The notes: generated by a model from the sequence alone, not told the origin. A stretch of 64,000 nt of DNA from Azorinus chamasolen (GCA_963576725.1 OY755246.1:76228239-76292238); one strand, 5' to 3'. Positions 11,101 through 22,560 are shown, counted from the first letter of the stretch. Numbers and translations: made by a program.

Positions 11101-14100
11101 ACAACTTACAAACATTCGTCAACTATTCTTCAAAGTTCTACTGTTCTACAAACGTTTCTACAGTTATACATCTTATACATCTGAGCGTTTCTACAGTTAT
11201 ACATCTGAGCGTTTCTACAGTTATACATCTGAGCGTTTCTACAGTTATGCATCTGAGCGTTTCTACAGTTATACATCTGAGCGTTTCTACAGTTATACAT
11301 CTGAGCGTTTCTACAGTTATACATCTGAGCGTTTCTACAGTTATACATCTGAGCGTTTCTACAGTTATACATCTGAGCGTTTCTACAGTTTGTACTGTTC
11401 ATACTTGAACACAGTTTCTCATATCCTCTCTCTTCTAAAATAAATGAAGAATTTATCAAAAACTATGTTACCCATTCCTAAATAATTTCTATTATTAGAT
11501 GTTGACAGATTGTACATGAACTATTCAATGTTGATTAATTCATGATTGTATATACATTTTGTATTTCAACTTTTATTTTTTAAATGTTTAATAATTAGTG
11601 TGTCACTAGGTAAAACCATAGATTGTATACTGGTCATAGGGGGCATAAGATGTAGATTTCAGATTACATAAAGACCATGCAGATTATCTCTATATTTACA
11701 ACACTTAGACCGAAAATTGCCATTAATATCTCGAAAACTAACATAGTTGCTATGCAGATTAATTGACGTGTGGACTGCGTTAATGCCAGATTACCTGTCA
11801 TTCTCGTAATCAGAACAGAACGCTTGGTCGTGACATAATTATGTTGAATCAGATCACTATAATGCAATAAAACAGAGTAGACCCTGGTCCGACGACTCAT
11901 ACAGGACTCTACTCTTTAGAATTGTGCAAGCATCGAAGTGACGTGTTCACAACATAGGAATTTGCCGAGAAAATACGAATTTAGTACCGGTATTTGAGTA
12001 CGCGCCTTTCTCTGTACATCTGTCAATAACAAAACTGTATTCAACGAACCTTAATAAATGAAATTACATACACTGGATATACAGACATATAGATTATAAA
12101 CGCATTAAAAAGTTTACAAATTAATTAAACATATTCTGTTTCTCTGCTAAGCCTTATCTTACTGCGAGACGATTCTAATGAGTGGCAGTGATATAGGTTC
12201 AGGCTATAAACAAGAAATTGGTAAACACAAATGCACATCAGATACACAACTCTTGTACACCGCAATGTGCAAACGATGATCTGTAAAAAACAAAATCACC
12301 TGGGAAATATTGTTTTCTTTCTTATTTTCCTATCATTGTTTTTTTTAATGTAGCATGTAGTTTATGTTAATGGAGACTTTCCTTGCATATGGCGGATATT
12401 CTATAGTTTCATATGAATATAAGAAGTAACGATGACCCTTTATCACTATCCTAAGTATCATCAGTCAATCATTTATCACTACCCTATGTATCATCAGTCA
12501 ACCATTTATCGCTACCCTATGTATCATCAGTCAACCATTTATCGCTACCCTATGTATCATCAGTCAACCATTTATCGCTACCCTATGTATCATCAGTCAA
12601 TGCTAGTAACGATGACCATTTATCACTACCCTATGTATCATCAGTCAATGCTAGTAACGACGACCATTTATCACTACCCTATGTATCATCAGTCAATGCT
12701 AGTAACGACGACCATTTATCACTACCCTATGTATCATCAGTCAATGCTAGTAACGATGGCCATTTATCACTACCCTAGGTATCATCAGTCAATGCTAGTA
12801 ACGACGACCATTTATCACTACCCTAGGTATCATCAGTCAATGCTAGTAACGATGACCATTTATCACTATCCTAGGTATCATCAGTCAATGCTAGTAACGA
12901 TGACCATTTATCACTATCCTAGGTATCATCAGTCAATGCTAGTAACGACGACCATTTATCACTACCCTAGGTATCATCAGTCAATGCTAGTAACGACGAC
13001 CATTTATCACTATCCTAGGTATCATCAGTCAATGCTAGTAACGATGACCATTTATCACTATCCTAGGTATCATCAGTCAATGCTAGTAACGATGACCATT
13101 TATCACTACCCTAGGTATCATCAGTCAATGCTAGTAACGATGGCCATTTATCACTATCCTAGGTATCATCAGTCAATGCTAGTAACGATGGCCATTTATC
13201 ACTATCCTAGGTATCATCAGTCAATGCTAGTAACGATGGCCATTTATCACTATCCTAGGTATCATCAGTCAATGCTAGTAACGATGGCCATTTATCACTA
13301 CCCTATGTATCATCAGTCAATGCTAGTAACGATGACCATTTATCACTACCCTAGGTATCATCAGTCAATGCTAGTAACGATGACCATTTATCACTACCCT
13401 ATGTATCATCAGTCAATGCTAGTAGCGATGGCCATTTATCACTACCCTAGGTATCATCAGTCAATGCTAGTAACGATGGCCATTTATCACTACCCTAGGT
13501 ATCATCAGTCAATGCTAGTAACGATGACCATTTATCACTACCCTATGTATCATCAGTCAATGCTAGTAACGATGACCATTTATCACTACCCTATGTATCA
13601 TCAGTCAATGCTAGTAACGATGGCCATTTATCACTACCCTAGGTATCATCAGTCAATGCTAGTAACGATGACCATTTATCACTACCCTATGTATCATCAG
13701 TCAATGCTAGTAACGATGGCCATTTATCACTACCCTAGGTATCATCAGTCAATGCTTATTTTGTCAACATGCAAATGCATGAAAAGAGGTATCTTTCATT
13801 TAACGAACGAATGGACTATTAACTGATATTAAATGATCTTCAAGTCTTTTTTGAACAGTTAGTGATAATAAGTATGTTCTGCAGTCTGAGCCCGATATTA
13901 TAAAAGTTTTTGATTGAGTCTGAGTTAATCCTTTACCTGTTCTGTGTTTATTCCAAATTTTAATACCTACTGAACATTCATGGATAAAATAGTTATAATG
14001 AAATATGGAACGTGGAATATTGTAGCCATTTTAGAAAGAAAAGAAACAGATCAATCAAATTCAAATAGCAAACAGAGCAAATCCTGATCAGACGGCTCCT

Positions 14101-16072
14101 CTAGGAGCCGTCTTATCTGGGTCTACTCTGTTTGCAAATGCGTGAAAACGCGTTTATATGAGGGAAAGAGTTAATTCTGATTTGTCAGATTTAAAGCTTG
14201 ACGTATACGACTACATATTTCTGACACTACTTAATCACTTAATTATCTTGAAAGTTGCCTGTTAATTTTTTTTAACAGAACAGAACAGATAGTTTAATAA
14301 AGACTTGTACATAGTACATCGTCATAATATACATACAAAACATCAAAACATTTTGAACAGTAAGAATATCAAAACGTCTTGATAGCAAACACAATAATAG
14401 CGTAATCATCGAGCTTTGTTTCTTATTTTTAGGAGAGTAAAGAGAATAGATAACTCACAATGTTGTTTAATGTTTGCATAGACATAGTCTTAAAGTTCCA
14501 GTTTAGCAGGATCTAATCTGTTTAACCTTTACTCCATAAAAACGCCTTTCTATACCTTTGCAAACAGAGTAGACCCAGATCAGACGTCGATCTTATCCGT
14601 GTCCGTTCTATTTGCTTATGGAATGATATAAATGTGATTCAATAGTTTCTGCTTTGGCCAACATTCTATGTGTTAATATGCCATTTTAAAAATGAATTAA
14701 TTAATACTCATAATGCCATTATATCTTCTTGACTATTTATGGAGGAAAGGGTTAAAATTAAGCCGAAATAATATTTAGATGCTTATTTCTTTTGTTTGTT
14801 GCACACTTTAAAAATAATGCTAATTTACACAAGGCATCCTTACTTGCAGTTTTCATCAAACCATTAAATTTAAATACAGATGGCCTGTCAAAGTAGCACC
14901 TTTGTTAATATTGTTCTCTTAATTCTTTATATAGAGGATATATACAAATTAACACATTAAGCCCTAGTGACGCATTTTTGCGCATCTATAAAGGTCACTT
15001 TATGAAACCATTGTGATAAATAGAGCATTTGCTCCTATAGGAGCAAATGCTCTATTTATCACGATATAAAATTCTAAAATTTTCCTTTTCTCTAGTTGAT
15101 GCTCCTTTTCGGTAGATACATTCAAAGAGGTTGTGTCTAAAATAGCCTAGGAGATCATGAGTTAATAGCTCACATAAATACGAAACGAGTTAGTTTTCAC
15201 TATAACTTTCGCGTTACGTTTTAGATAATTATCTGAAAAGTTGACCCTGAAAAGTTTTCACTATAACAAGACAAATATGTTAACATGAATTTTGTCATGA
15301 TACATGTACTACTTTAAACTGCCACCACTTAATAAATACATCTTAATACGTAACTAGTTATTTATCACGAAAACAGATAAATAACTAGAAATGTTTCATG
15401 TTACATGTACCACTTATCTAAAAATAGAAAAGTGTATTTGGATGACTGAGCCAGTGGTCCATGGATGTGCAAGAACATATAATATCACCGAACATCATCA
15501 GACTCGTATATCTATTTTTAATAATAATTTAACAATGAAGTTTTCGATAAATGTTTCTCATTATTCATATCATAATTATGGTGGCAATATATAGCACAAA
15601 TGGGTCATGTTGACGCGTATGGTGGCAGTATATACATGTAGCACTAACGGGTCATGTTGACGCGATAAGATAATTGTCAGCTTTACATGAAAAAACAAAT
15701 CCACTTTCCACTTATTAGATACGTATGTGAGATGGTAAGTGGTGTTTGAAATATGCCACCATCCATATGACATAACATACACACCTTTAGAAAGTTCACC
15801 AGAAATTGCCTCGTATCGTCAATTGGAAATTTTTCAACATCGTCTGCAGGAACGCTATGGCGAAAGTCGCACGTGGGACATTTCACTGAACCACGTGACG
15901 CAGTAGACTCTAAACAGGAAATGCATAGCGCATGCAAACACGGGAGCACGCGTGGCACATTAAGGAAGTCATTATACTCTTTCAGACAGGCTGGACATTC
16001 GGCGTACTGTTGACGAATTTCTTCTGGACGAACAGAGAGTTTACTTCCCGTGGATCGGTATGTGGTAGCCAT
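7868..16072 (-). CDS. TRIM45-like protein (RING, B-box x2, coiled coil, filamin repeat), three coding exons
   Basis: Joining 16072-15785, 10379-9422 and 8124-7868 on the minus strand gives 1503 nt, which is exactly 501 codons including TAG. The junction phases agree (0 and 1), and each intron begins with GT and ends with AG. The order of domains is a C3HC4 RING (Cys26, 29, 45, His47, Cys50, 53, 65, 68), B-box 1 (about 106-144), B-box 2 (about 166-204), a long charged helical region (about 215-330) and a filamin-type repeat (about 417-480). RING TRIM proteins act as E3 ubiquitin ligases, and the B-boxes and coiled coil drive assembly. RING-B-box-coiled coil plus filamin matches TRIM45, although bivalves have expanded TRIM families, so orthology is unproven. 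The start ATG at 16072 precedes MATTYRST and is the first in its frame. Confidence 0.85.
8370..8470. mobile_element. Hairpin MITE, family H2 (partial copy)
   Basis: CAAACAGAACAGACC, AGACAGCTCCTACGGGTGCC and CCCACTCTGTTGGC form a degraded H2 hairpin. It lies within 500 bp of the filamin exon, inside intron 2. Confidence 0.65.
8595..8845. mobile_element. Hairpin MITE, family H2
   Basis: The tail TTAACATTTTCCCTC and end GGGAAAGGGTTAA enclose the hairpin ATTTGCAAACAGAG...GGCTCCTATAGGAGCC...TCTACTATGTTTGC, then the family's AT-rich body with GAATATTCATTA. It is in intron 2 of the TRIM45-like gene. Confidence 0.8.
9225..9365. mobile_element. Hairpin MITE, family H2 (degraded)
   Basis: ATAAGCAAACAAATCAG, GTCGTCTGATCTAGGTCTAC and a GGAAATGGTTAA end remain. 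The centre is largely deleted. Confidence 0.5.
9422..10379 (-). CDS. TRIM45-like exon 2 (B-boxes and coiled coil)
   Basis: The acceptor TTAATCCAG precedes VQRKNSDVICQEC, and the B-box 1 zinc ligands are CQEC...CREC...CTDC...H. B-box 2 reads CTLPDHEDQ...CDRPVCALC...H. I end the exon at the donor GACG|GTTTGT (phase 1) rather than at the TAA 9414-9416, because a phase-matched filamin exon follows. If intron 2 were retained, the protein would stop nine bases later without the filamin repeat. Confidence 0.82.
10380..11160 (-). other. Intronic sequence without a recognisable gene
   Basis: Part of intron 1 of the TRIM45-like gene (15784-10380). The AT-rich sequence has no long open frame and no clear repeat. 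Confidence 0.6.
11165..11395 (+). repeat. 24-bp minisatellite
   Basis: About nine near-identical copies of a 24-bp unit containing GAGCGTTTCTACAGTTATAC. The unit length is a multiple of three, so the minus strand stays open (a repeated NCRNAQMY). Confidence 0.96.
11400..12430 (+). other. Intronic AT-rich sequence, no gene seen
   Basis: There is a trace of an H2 hairpin near 11870-11920 (AACAGAGTAGACCCTGGTC). No other structure is apparent. Confidence 0.5.
12432..13757 (+). repeat. 48-bp minisatellite with an unbroken frame
   Basis: Short 33-bp units at the left give way to about 24 copies of a 48-bp unit (ACCATTTATCACTACCCTAT...CAGTCAATGCTAGTAACG). Both lengths are multiples of three, so one frame is open for 464 codons and repeats the 16-residue TIYHYPRYHQSMLVTM. 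Variation between copies is mostly at a few sites (TATGTA versus TAGGTA, ACGATG versus ACGACG). It lies in intron 1 of the TRIM45-like gene, antisense to it. I do not call it a gene. Confidence 0.95.
13926..14173. mobile_element. Hairpin MITE, family H2 (full length)
   Basis: Best-preserved layout: TTAATCCTTTACCTGTTCTG at one end, the body with GAACATTCATGGAT, the hairpin AGCAAACAGAGCAAATCC...GGCTCCTCTAGGAGCC...TCTACTCTGTTTGC, then GGGAAAGAGTTAA. It is about 250 bp long and bounded by TTAA. Confidence 0.85.
14522..14757. mobile_element. Hairpin MITE, family H2
   Basis: TTTAACCTTTACTCC to GAGGAAAGGGTTAA, with TTTGCAAACAGAGTAGACCC and a shortened centre (GACGTCGATCTTATCCG). Confidence 0.75.
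14958..15165. mobile_element. Hairpin MITE, family H1
   Basis: A near-perfect central hairpin at 15005-15063 (AACCATTGTGATAAATAGAG ... GCTCCTATAGGAGC ... inverted arm). The right part carries CTAGTTGATGCTCCTTTTCG and ends at GAGTTAA. Confidence 0.8.
15170..15660 (+). other. Intronic, no gene; short direct repeat
   Basis: ATGGTGGCA(A/G)TATATA...GCAC...GGGTCATGTTGACGCG occurs twice, near 15578-15619 and 15619-15664, a ~40-bp duplication just downstream of exon 1 of the TRIM45-like gene. Confidence 0.55.
15785..16072 (-). CDS. TRIM45-like exon 1 (RING)
   Basis: This exon has 96 codons and ends in AACTTTCTAAAG followed by the donor GTGTGTATG, in phase 0. Zinc-binding residues follow the pattern CPAC...LPCLHALCISC...CPTC. 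Reading through the donor would give only an unrelated tail (VCMLCHMDG). Confidence 0.88.
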
Positions 16073-16387
16073 TTCTGAAACGAAAGAAACAATTGAAACT
16101 TTACCCCGCTGTAACAAAAACAATGTTGGCTCAAATTTATATAGGAAGCAAATGTTGACCTATTCCAATTCGATGAAGCTTTTTCATAAACTATTGACAG
16201 AGTGTCAAACAGGTTGATCGAGTGTCAAGCAGCTTTCCATTTCCTGGTTGCTCTAGGGAGGATTTTAGTGTTGTATATAGCGAGATGATACTCCGTTTAG
16301 GCGTGAACCTGTTTAAACATTCTTAGCGTTTGTTACATTATACATTGTACTACAGTAAAAGCTGTCTCGCCCCTTTCCCTGAAAGAA

Positions 16388-17807
16388 TAATAGAATCAAG
16401 CGTGGGTTTTGTTAAAGACGGGGGTTTCTATACCCGAGGTTGGTCTGTTCCAGTCGGAAACGAGCTTTAGCGAGTTTCCGATAGGAACAGACCAACCGAG
16501 GGTATAGAACCCCCCGGCTTTAACAAATCCCATGCTTGATTATTTTTCTCGCTGAAATACGCCCTCAAACCAAGAAAATTAACGAATTTTGTGAAGTACT
16601 ACTTTACATTGCGTAATACGACTTCCATATCTAATAGCAACAGACCGCAGCATAACTTTAGGCGTGACACCAAATTCTTGCATAAAACGTGCTGTTGTAG
16701 TCCCGCTAGACCATGTATTAACAAGGCGATTCTCGTGCTCACGCGCTGTTGTTGACTGGTTTTAATTATACCTATTACGGGCCTAAGGTAAACAATGGAC
16801 GCGAATGCTACAGCGTTTTGGCCTAAGCTACAGTAGTACAACGATCAGATGGCGTTGTTTACAAAACAGTGTGTATGTAAACACAGAAAATTAACGATAA
16901 GTACAACTGTGACATGTATATTAGGATAGGAAGAAGTGGTGGAGCCACACACGTCAACTGCCTGGATTAACCTATACAACATGTCGCAGTTTAATTTATC
17001 GTTAATTTTCTGTGTTTACATGCGTACTGTTTTGTAAACAACGCCATCTGATCGTTGTACTACTGTAGGTGAACGCCGGGGTGTGAGTATTTCCAGGAGC
17101 ACCGACAATGAACTGTTTTTAGTGATAGACATATTGAATGAAATTCCGTGTAAACGGTATTTGATACAATCATGAATTGACGTCGAAAAGAAAACAGTGG
17201 CCCGGAAACAGCATAAATCGACGAAGTGTCAAAGAAGTGTATAGTTTTGCTGCCGTTGTTTTGCTTGTATTTTGAAGAATTAAATTGATGCAGGAGAGCA
17301 GAAAATTGGTTTTATGCAAGAATAGCGTTAATACACGTTTGTTTTCGGGCAATAACAGCTGCAGTGTCCCTCGGGAATGTTGTTGCCCTCGCCCTTCGGG
17401 CTCGGGCCAACAACAGTCCCTCGGGACACTGCAGATGTTATTGCCCGAAAAAACGTGTATTAACCCTCTAATGACGTCATTTGTTATGACAACCACGAAC
17501 GTTACGTTTTGGCGTAAATATAAATGACTGAGTGACTACAAAACAACGTCTTCGGTTAATTAAATAGGCTTTTAAAGTGTTTATATGATAAATAGAATTT
17601 CATATTCGTGCTAATTACTTATATTAATTTCAATTCATAAGGTTGTTGCCTGTAAAAATGTTGGTATAATTCTGTAAGTCCTTCCCTGTATTGATTTTAC
17701 CCAATCGCGCGTATGAATACACTAGTCACGGGGTGTTCCAGATAAGGATTTCTAGTACGGCTATTTTTAGTAACTCAGCTTATCTAGCACGACTGAGAAG
17801 CGAGAAA
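16388..17807. mobile_element. Multi-palindromic foldback element
   Basis: At least four nested inverted repeats are visible: 16400-16550 (TTGGTCTGTTCC and its inverse), 16834-16900 against 16995-17068 (CAGATGGCGTTGTTTACAAA and its inverse), 17328-17464, and smaller ones. Its two outer parts recur in inverted orientation at 42117-42746 with the middle removed, so the unit moves as one block. No transposase or RT frame is present. It lies just upstream of the TRIM45-like start codon. Confidence 0.75.
17328..17464. repeat. Long GC-rich perfect-arm palindrome
   Basis: The arms TTAATACACGTTT...GGGCAATAACA...CTGCAGTGTCCCTCGGGA fold back on each other around CCCTCGCCCTTCGGGCTCGG. This would extrude a strong cruciform. 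Confidence 0.9.
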
Positions 17808-17814
17808 TAACGTG

Positions 17815-18014
17815 TCCTGACATCATGAATATTTATTAGCTGATTTTTTTATAATGGCATAGGATATTTTAGTATCGGTAAAAGCTGTAGAGTCAGGTCT
17901 ATTATGATTTCACAATCAACCAGATCAGGCCCTCATTAAACGGTCCCTATAGGAACCGTCTGGTCTGGGTCTATATTGTTTTCCAAGGCATTCCTTATGA
18001 AGGAAAGGGTTAAT
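17815..18014. mobile_element. Hairpin MITE, family H2
   Basis: The body contains GAATATTTATTAGCTGA and TAGTATCGGTAAAAGC, then the centre CGGTCCCTATAGGAACCGTC, ending in GAAGGAAAGGGTTAA. Confidence 0.75.
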
Positions 18015-18170
18015 TAAGCGATCATCAAAAAAGGGGATCTAATCATGTGTCGGTAAAGCAGGTGGTATAGCTTAATGCAGGTGGTTGCATAATGCAGGTG
18101 GTAGAATAACGCAGGTGAAAAGGTAATGTAGAAATCTGCAATAGGAGCTTTCTGTTGTCCCGTATTAACC

Positions 18171-18374
18171 CATTCCCTCATATTGACGACTTTTGACGAC
18201 TCTGTAAAAGTTACTTTGTGAAAACATCGTGATAAAAGGAGCAAATGGTCTATTTATCAAAATGGTTTCAAACTACAACATTCTAATATTTTCATTTTCT
18301 CTAGTTAATGCTCTTTTCGGTAGATTTATACAAAGAGGTTGTATCTAAAATAGCCTATGAGGTAATGTGTTAAG
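18171..18374. mobile_element. Hairpin MITE, family H1 (degraded centre)
   Basis: TTAACCCATTCCCTCATA starts it and ATGTGTTAA ends it. One arm of the hairpin is partly deleted (GTGATAAAAGGAGCAAATGG). Confidence 0.7.
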
Positions 18375-18387
18375 CAATCAGTTGTTC

Positions 18388-18595
18388 TTAACCCATTACT
18401 ACACAAATATCCATGAAAGAAATAATGGCACCATACATAGTAATTAGATTAATAGTTATAATGGCACATGGTATAACAAACAGAACATACATTGATTTGA
18501 CGGCTGAGAAGGAGCCATCTCATCTGCGTCTTTTATGTTTGCAAAAGCGTAGTAATGCGTACTTTTTGAGTTTAAGGATTAAGATTCGTGTCTAA
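18388..18595. mobile_element. Hairpin MITE, family H2 (degraded)
   Basis: TTAACCCATTACTACACA to GTTTAAGGATTAA, with AACAAACAGAACATAC and GGCTGAGAAGGAGCC as a weakened hairpin. Confidence 0.6.
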
Positions 18596-18774
18596 TTAAT
18601 ATAAAGTCGTTTAAGACTGGTTTCTGTATTTTGATATGTCACTCATTTATTGATTTTGATCCAAACAATTTGCAAAAATTGATAAGAGATTCGCCCCAAT
18701 TAACAGTTAAATACCTAGTTTAAATTCATTTTACTCGTATACGTATTTCTTTTTTCAGAACTCTTTTTGTAGAA

Positions 18775-18885
18775 TCAAACAGATTGGATGAGATTACTGC
18801 TACAATTAGGATTTATTGGATGAGATTACTGCTAATATTAGGAATTATTGGATAAGATTACTGCTAAAATTAGGATTTATTGCAA
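18775..18885 (+). repeat. Three ~32-bp tandem units
   Basis: GATGAGATTACTGCTA followed by an ATTAGGA(T/A)TTATTG tail is repeated three times. Confidence 0.8.
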
Positions 18886-18949
18886 GTTTTGCCTACTTCT
18901 GAATCTCTCAAACGTTTGCAAAGCTATGGACCGAGTGTCCAACAGTTGG

Positions 18950-19690
18950 GGTCCTGATGAGATACCGTGTTATATATGAAACCAAGCTGGCAACCCGTTA
19001 TATATATGGCAACAAGCTGGCACCCCGTTATATATATGGCACCAAGCTGATACCCCGTTATATATATGGCAACAAGCTGACACCCCGTTATATATATGGC
19101 ACCAAGCTGATACCCCGTTATACATGTATATATATGGCAACAAGCTGACACCCGTTATATATATGGCACCAAGCTGATACCCCGTTATATATATGGCAAC
19201 AAGCTGACGCCCCGTTATTTATATGGCACCAAGCTGATACCCCGTTATTTATATATATGGCTCAAAGCTGATATCCCGTTATATATGGCACCAAGCTGAT
19301 ATCCCGTTATATATATGGCACAGAGCTGATACCCCGTTATATATATATATATATATGGCTCAAAGCTGATACCCCGTTATATATGGTACCAAGCTGATAC
19401 CCCGTTATATATGGCACCAAGCTGATACCCCGTTATATATATGGAACCCAAACTGGCACCTCGTTATATAAATGACACAAGCTGGTATCCCGTTATATAT
19501 ATTGCACCAAACTGATACCCAGTAATATATGGCACCAAGCTGATATCCCGTTATATACATGGCACCCAAACTGGCACCCCGTTATATATATGGCACAAGC
19601 TGGTACCCCATTATATATATATATGACACCAAGCTGATACCCCGTTATATTTGACACCAAGCTGATACCCCGTTATGTATATGGCACAAA
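18950..19690 (+). repeat. ~30-bp minisatellite (CAAGCTGATACCCCGTTATA)
   Basis: About 25 units of CAAGCTGATACCCCGTTATA followed by TATATGGCAC, with variable TA runs changing the unit length. Confidence 0.95.
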
Positions 19691-21180
19691 GGTGGCACTC
19701 ATTTGGGTCAACACTGTAACGTAGGGTTACTCGGGTGTCTCATTTGGGTCTACACTGTTAGGTAGAGTTACTCGGATGTCTCATTTGGGTCTGCACTGTT
19801 AGGTAGGGTTACTCGGTGTCTCATTTGGGTATACACTGTTGGGTAGAGTTACTCTGGTGTCTCATCTGGGTCTGCACTGTTAGGTAAGGTTACTCGGTGT
19901 CTCATTTGGGTCTACACTGTTGGGTAGAGTTATTCTGGTGTCTCATTTGGGTCTACACTGTTAGGTAGAGTTACTCGGATGTCTCATTTGGGTCTGCACT
20001 GTTAGGTAGGGTTACTCGGTGTCTCATTTGGGTATACACTGTTGGGTAGAGTTACTCTGGTGTCTCATCTGGGTCTGCACTGTTAGGTAAGGTTACTCGG
20101 TGTCTCATTTGGGTCTACACTGTTGGGTAGAGTTATTCTGGTGTCTCATCTGGGTCTACACTGTTAGGTAGGGTTACTCGGGTGTCTCATTTGGGCCTAC
20201 ACTGTTTGGTAGAGTTACTCTGGTGTCTCATTTGGGTCTACACTGTTTGGTAGAGTTATTCGGGTGTCTCATCTGGGTCTAGACTGTTAGGTAGAGTTAC
20301 TCTGGTGTCTCATTTGGGTCTACACTGTTGGGTAGAGTTACTCTGGTGTCTCATTTGGGTCCACACTGTTTGGTAGAGTTACTCTGGTGTCTCATCTGGG
20401 TCTAGACTGTTAGGTAGAGTTACTCTGGTGTCTCATTTGGGTCTACACTGTTAGGTAGGGTTACTCTGGTGTCTCATTTGGGTCTACACTGTTAGGTAGA
20501 GTTACTCTGGTGTCTCATTTGGGTCTACACTGTTAGGTAGATTTACTCGGTGTCTCATTTGGGTCTACACTGTTGGGTAGAGTTACTCGGTGTCTCATTT
20601 GGGTCTACACTGTTGGGTAGGGTTACTCTGGTGTCTCATTTGGGTCTACACTGTTAGGTAGATTTACTCGGTGTCTCATTTGGGTCTACACTGTTAGGTA
20701 GAGTTACTCGGTGTCTCATTTGGGTCTACACTGTTGGGTAGAGTTACTCGGTGTCTCATCTGGGTCTACACTGTTAGGTAGAGTTACTCTGGTGTCTCAT
20801 TTGGGTCTACACTGTTAGGTAGATTTACTCGGTGTCTCATTTGGGTCTACACTGTTGGGTAGAGTTACTCTGGTGTCTCATTTGGGTCTACACTGTTGGG
20901 TAGATTTACTCGGTGTCTCATTTGGGTCTACACTGTTGGGTAGAGTAACTCTGGTGTCTCATTTGGGTCTACACTGTTAGGAAGGGTTACTCGGGTGTCT
21001 CATTTGGGTCTACACTGGTAGGTAGAGTTACTCTGGTGTCTCATTTGGGTCTACACTGTTGGGTAGATTTACTCGGTGTCTCATTTGGGTCTACACTGTT
21101 GGATAGAGTTACTCTGGTGTCTCATCTGGGTCTACACTGTTGGGTAGAGTTACTCTGGTGTCTCATCTGGGTCTAGACTA
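19691..21180 (+). repeat. 40-41-bp minisatellite (TCTCATTTGGGTCTACACTG)
   Basis: About 37 units of TCTCATTTGGGTCTACACTG followed by TTGGGTAGAGTTACTCTGGTG. Units ending in CTCGGTG are one base shorter, so no frame persists. Some blocks of several units recur (for example 19740-19920 and 19960-20160), indicating block duplication. Confidence 0.97.
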
Positions 21181-21730
21181 TTTGCACGGGTCATCACTCA
21201 TCCGCTTGCAGCAGGCTACATGTTAACGCAGAATATGTATGTTGTAGAAATCTACTCTCTTAGATCCCTGCATTACTTTTGTCCAGTAGTTCAGTGATAG
21301 TCTCTACTTGCAACGTGCTAAAGAAAAATGCCTAACAATTACATAAATCGTTTGTTTATATGCTGAAAGAAGTATATCACTAGAAAACCAGTGGAATAAA
21401 CATCGAAGAAGACCAAACTTGCATGTGTTTGATATCGAAGACCCGGTGTTATTCGGCAATGTATTAGTATATATTCAGCTTGCGTTTTAGTTTCTTTAAC
21501 TGTTCGACGTAGGCCGATAATATCAAGTTTAACGATGTTATTGAACTAGCCTATAATAGAACCCCTCTGAATTCTAATACAGAAGAATTTAGATACTTTT
21601 TGGCAGGTGGCTGCTTAATGCATGGTGGAAGTCGTGCAGAAAGCTCCTAGAGGAGCCTTTTCATGACTTTCATCCTGCATTTAACTCCAACACCGATATT
21701 TCTATTAAACTGAATGTCCGGTATACAAAA
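21181..21730 (+). other. Unique non-coding spacer between minisatellites
   Basis: No gene seen. A partial hairpin-MITE arm lies near 21600-21660 (GGCAGGTGGCTGCTTAATGC ... GCTCCTAGAGGAGC). Confidence 0.5.
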
Positions 21731-21737
21731 CAGAGAG

Positions 21738-21872
21738 GTGCTCGTGTGTGCGTGCGTGCGTGCGTGCGTGCGTGTTTGTGCGCGTGTGTGTGTGTGTGTG
21801 TAGGTGTGTGCGTGTGCGTGTGCGTGTGCGTGTGTGTGTGTGTGCGTGCGAGCGTGCGTGCGTGCGTAATTT
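21738..21872 (+). repeat. (GT)n / (GTGC)n microsatellite
   Basis: Mixed GTGCGTGC and GTGTGT tracts over about 130 bp. The opposite-strand open frame (Thr-His runs) is an artefact. Confidence 0.95.
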
Positions 21873-22195
21873 CTAGCTACCACATGATCTCCAAGGCCAC
21901 AAACTAAACTGTTTAACGGTCGTTTAAAATAGATCTTACTGTTAGTTTTCACTAGTGTTGTAGTTGACCTTAGACGGAGAAACTGCATATAAGTAGATAT
22001 TGAATTTCAAAAAATACATTGTTCAGCTGACGAAGTAATTCATGGTCGAAATACTCCGATGAACATGAAAGAAAGTTACCCGACACTCTGGTCCTTTGAA
22101 CACCGAGGCTAACATTAAAATATGTTAAGTCCGAAATGCGAAGCTAGTCATCTTCTTTTATTCTAAATTCAGTTTCTTGAATTGATTTGACCACA

Positions 22196-22560
22196 AACAG
22201 TGTCAGAGTGTCAAACCCAACAGGATAATAATGACACTTCATGTCAGAGTGTCAAACCCAACTGGATCATAATGACACTTCATGTCAGAGTGTCAAACCC
22301 AACTGGACCATAATGACACTTCATATCAGAGTGTCAAACCAAACATAATCATAATGACACTTCCTGTCAGAGTGTCAAATCCAACCGGACCATAATGACA
22401 CTTCATATCAGAGTGTCAAATCCAACTGAACCTCATGACACTTCATATCAGTGTCAAACTCAACTGGATCATAATGACTATTCGTGTCAAAGTGTCAAAC
22501 CCAACTGGATCATAATGACACTTCATGTCAGAGTGTCAAACCAAACATAATCACAGTGAC
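22196..22560 (+). repeat. 41-bp minisatellite (TGTCAGAGTGTCAAACCCAA)
   Basis: About nine units of TGTCAGAGTGTCAAACCCAA followed by CTGGACCATAATGACACTTCA, with some shortened units. Confidence 0.95.

Noticed and set aside
19691..21180. Interstitial telomere repeat
   Set aside because: GGTTAC-like words occur inside a 41-bp unit, not as TTAGGG arrays.
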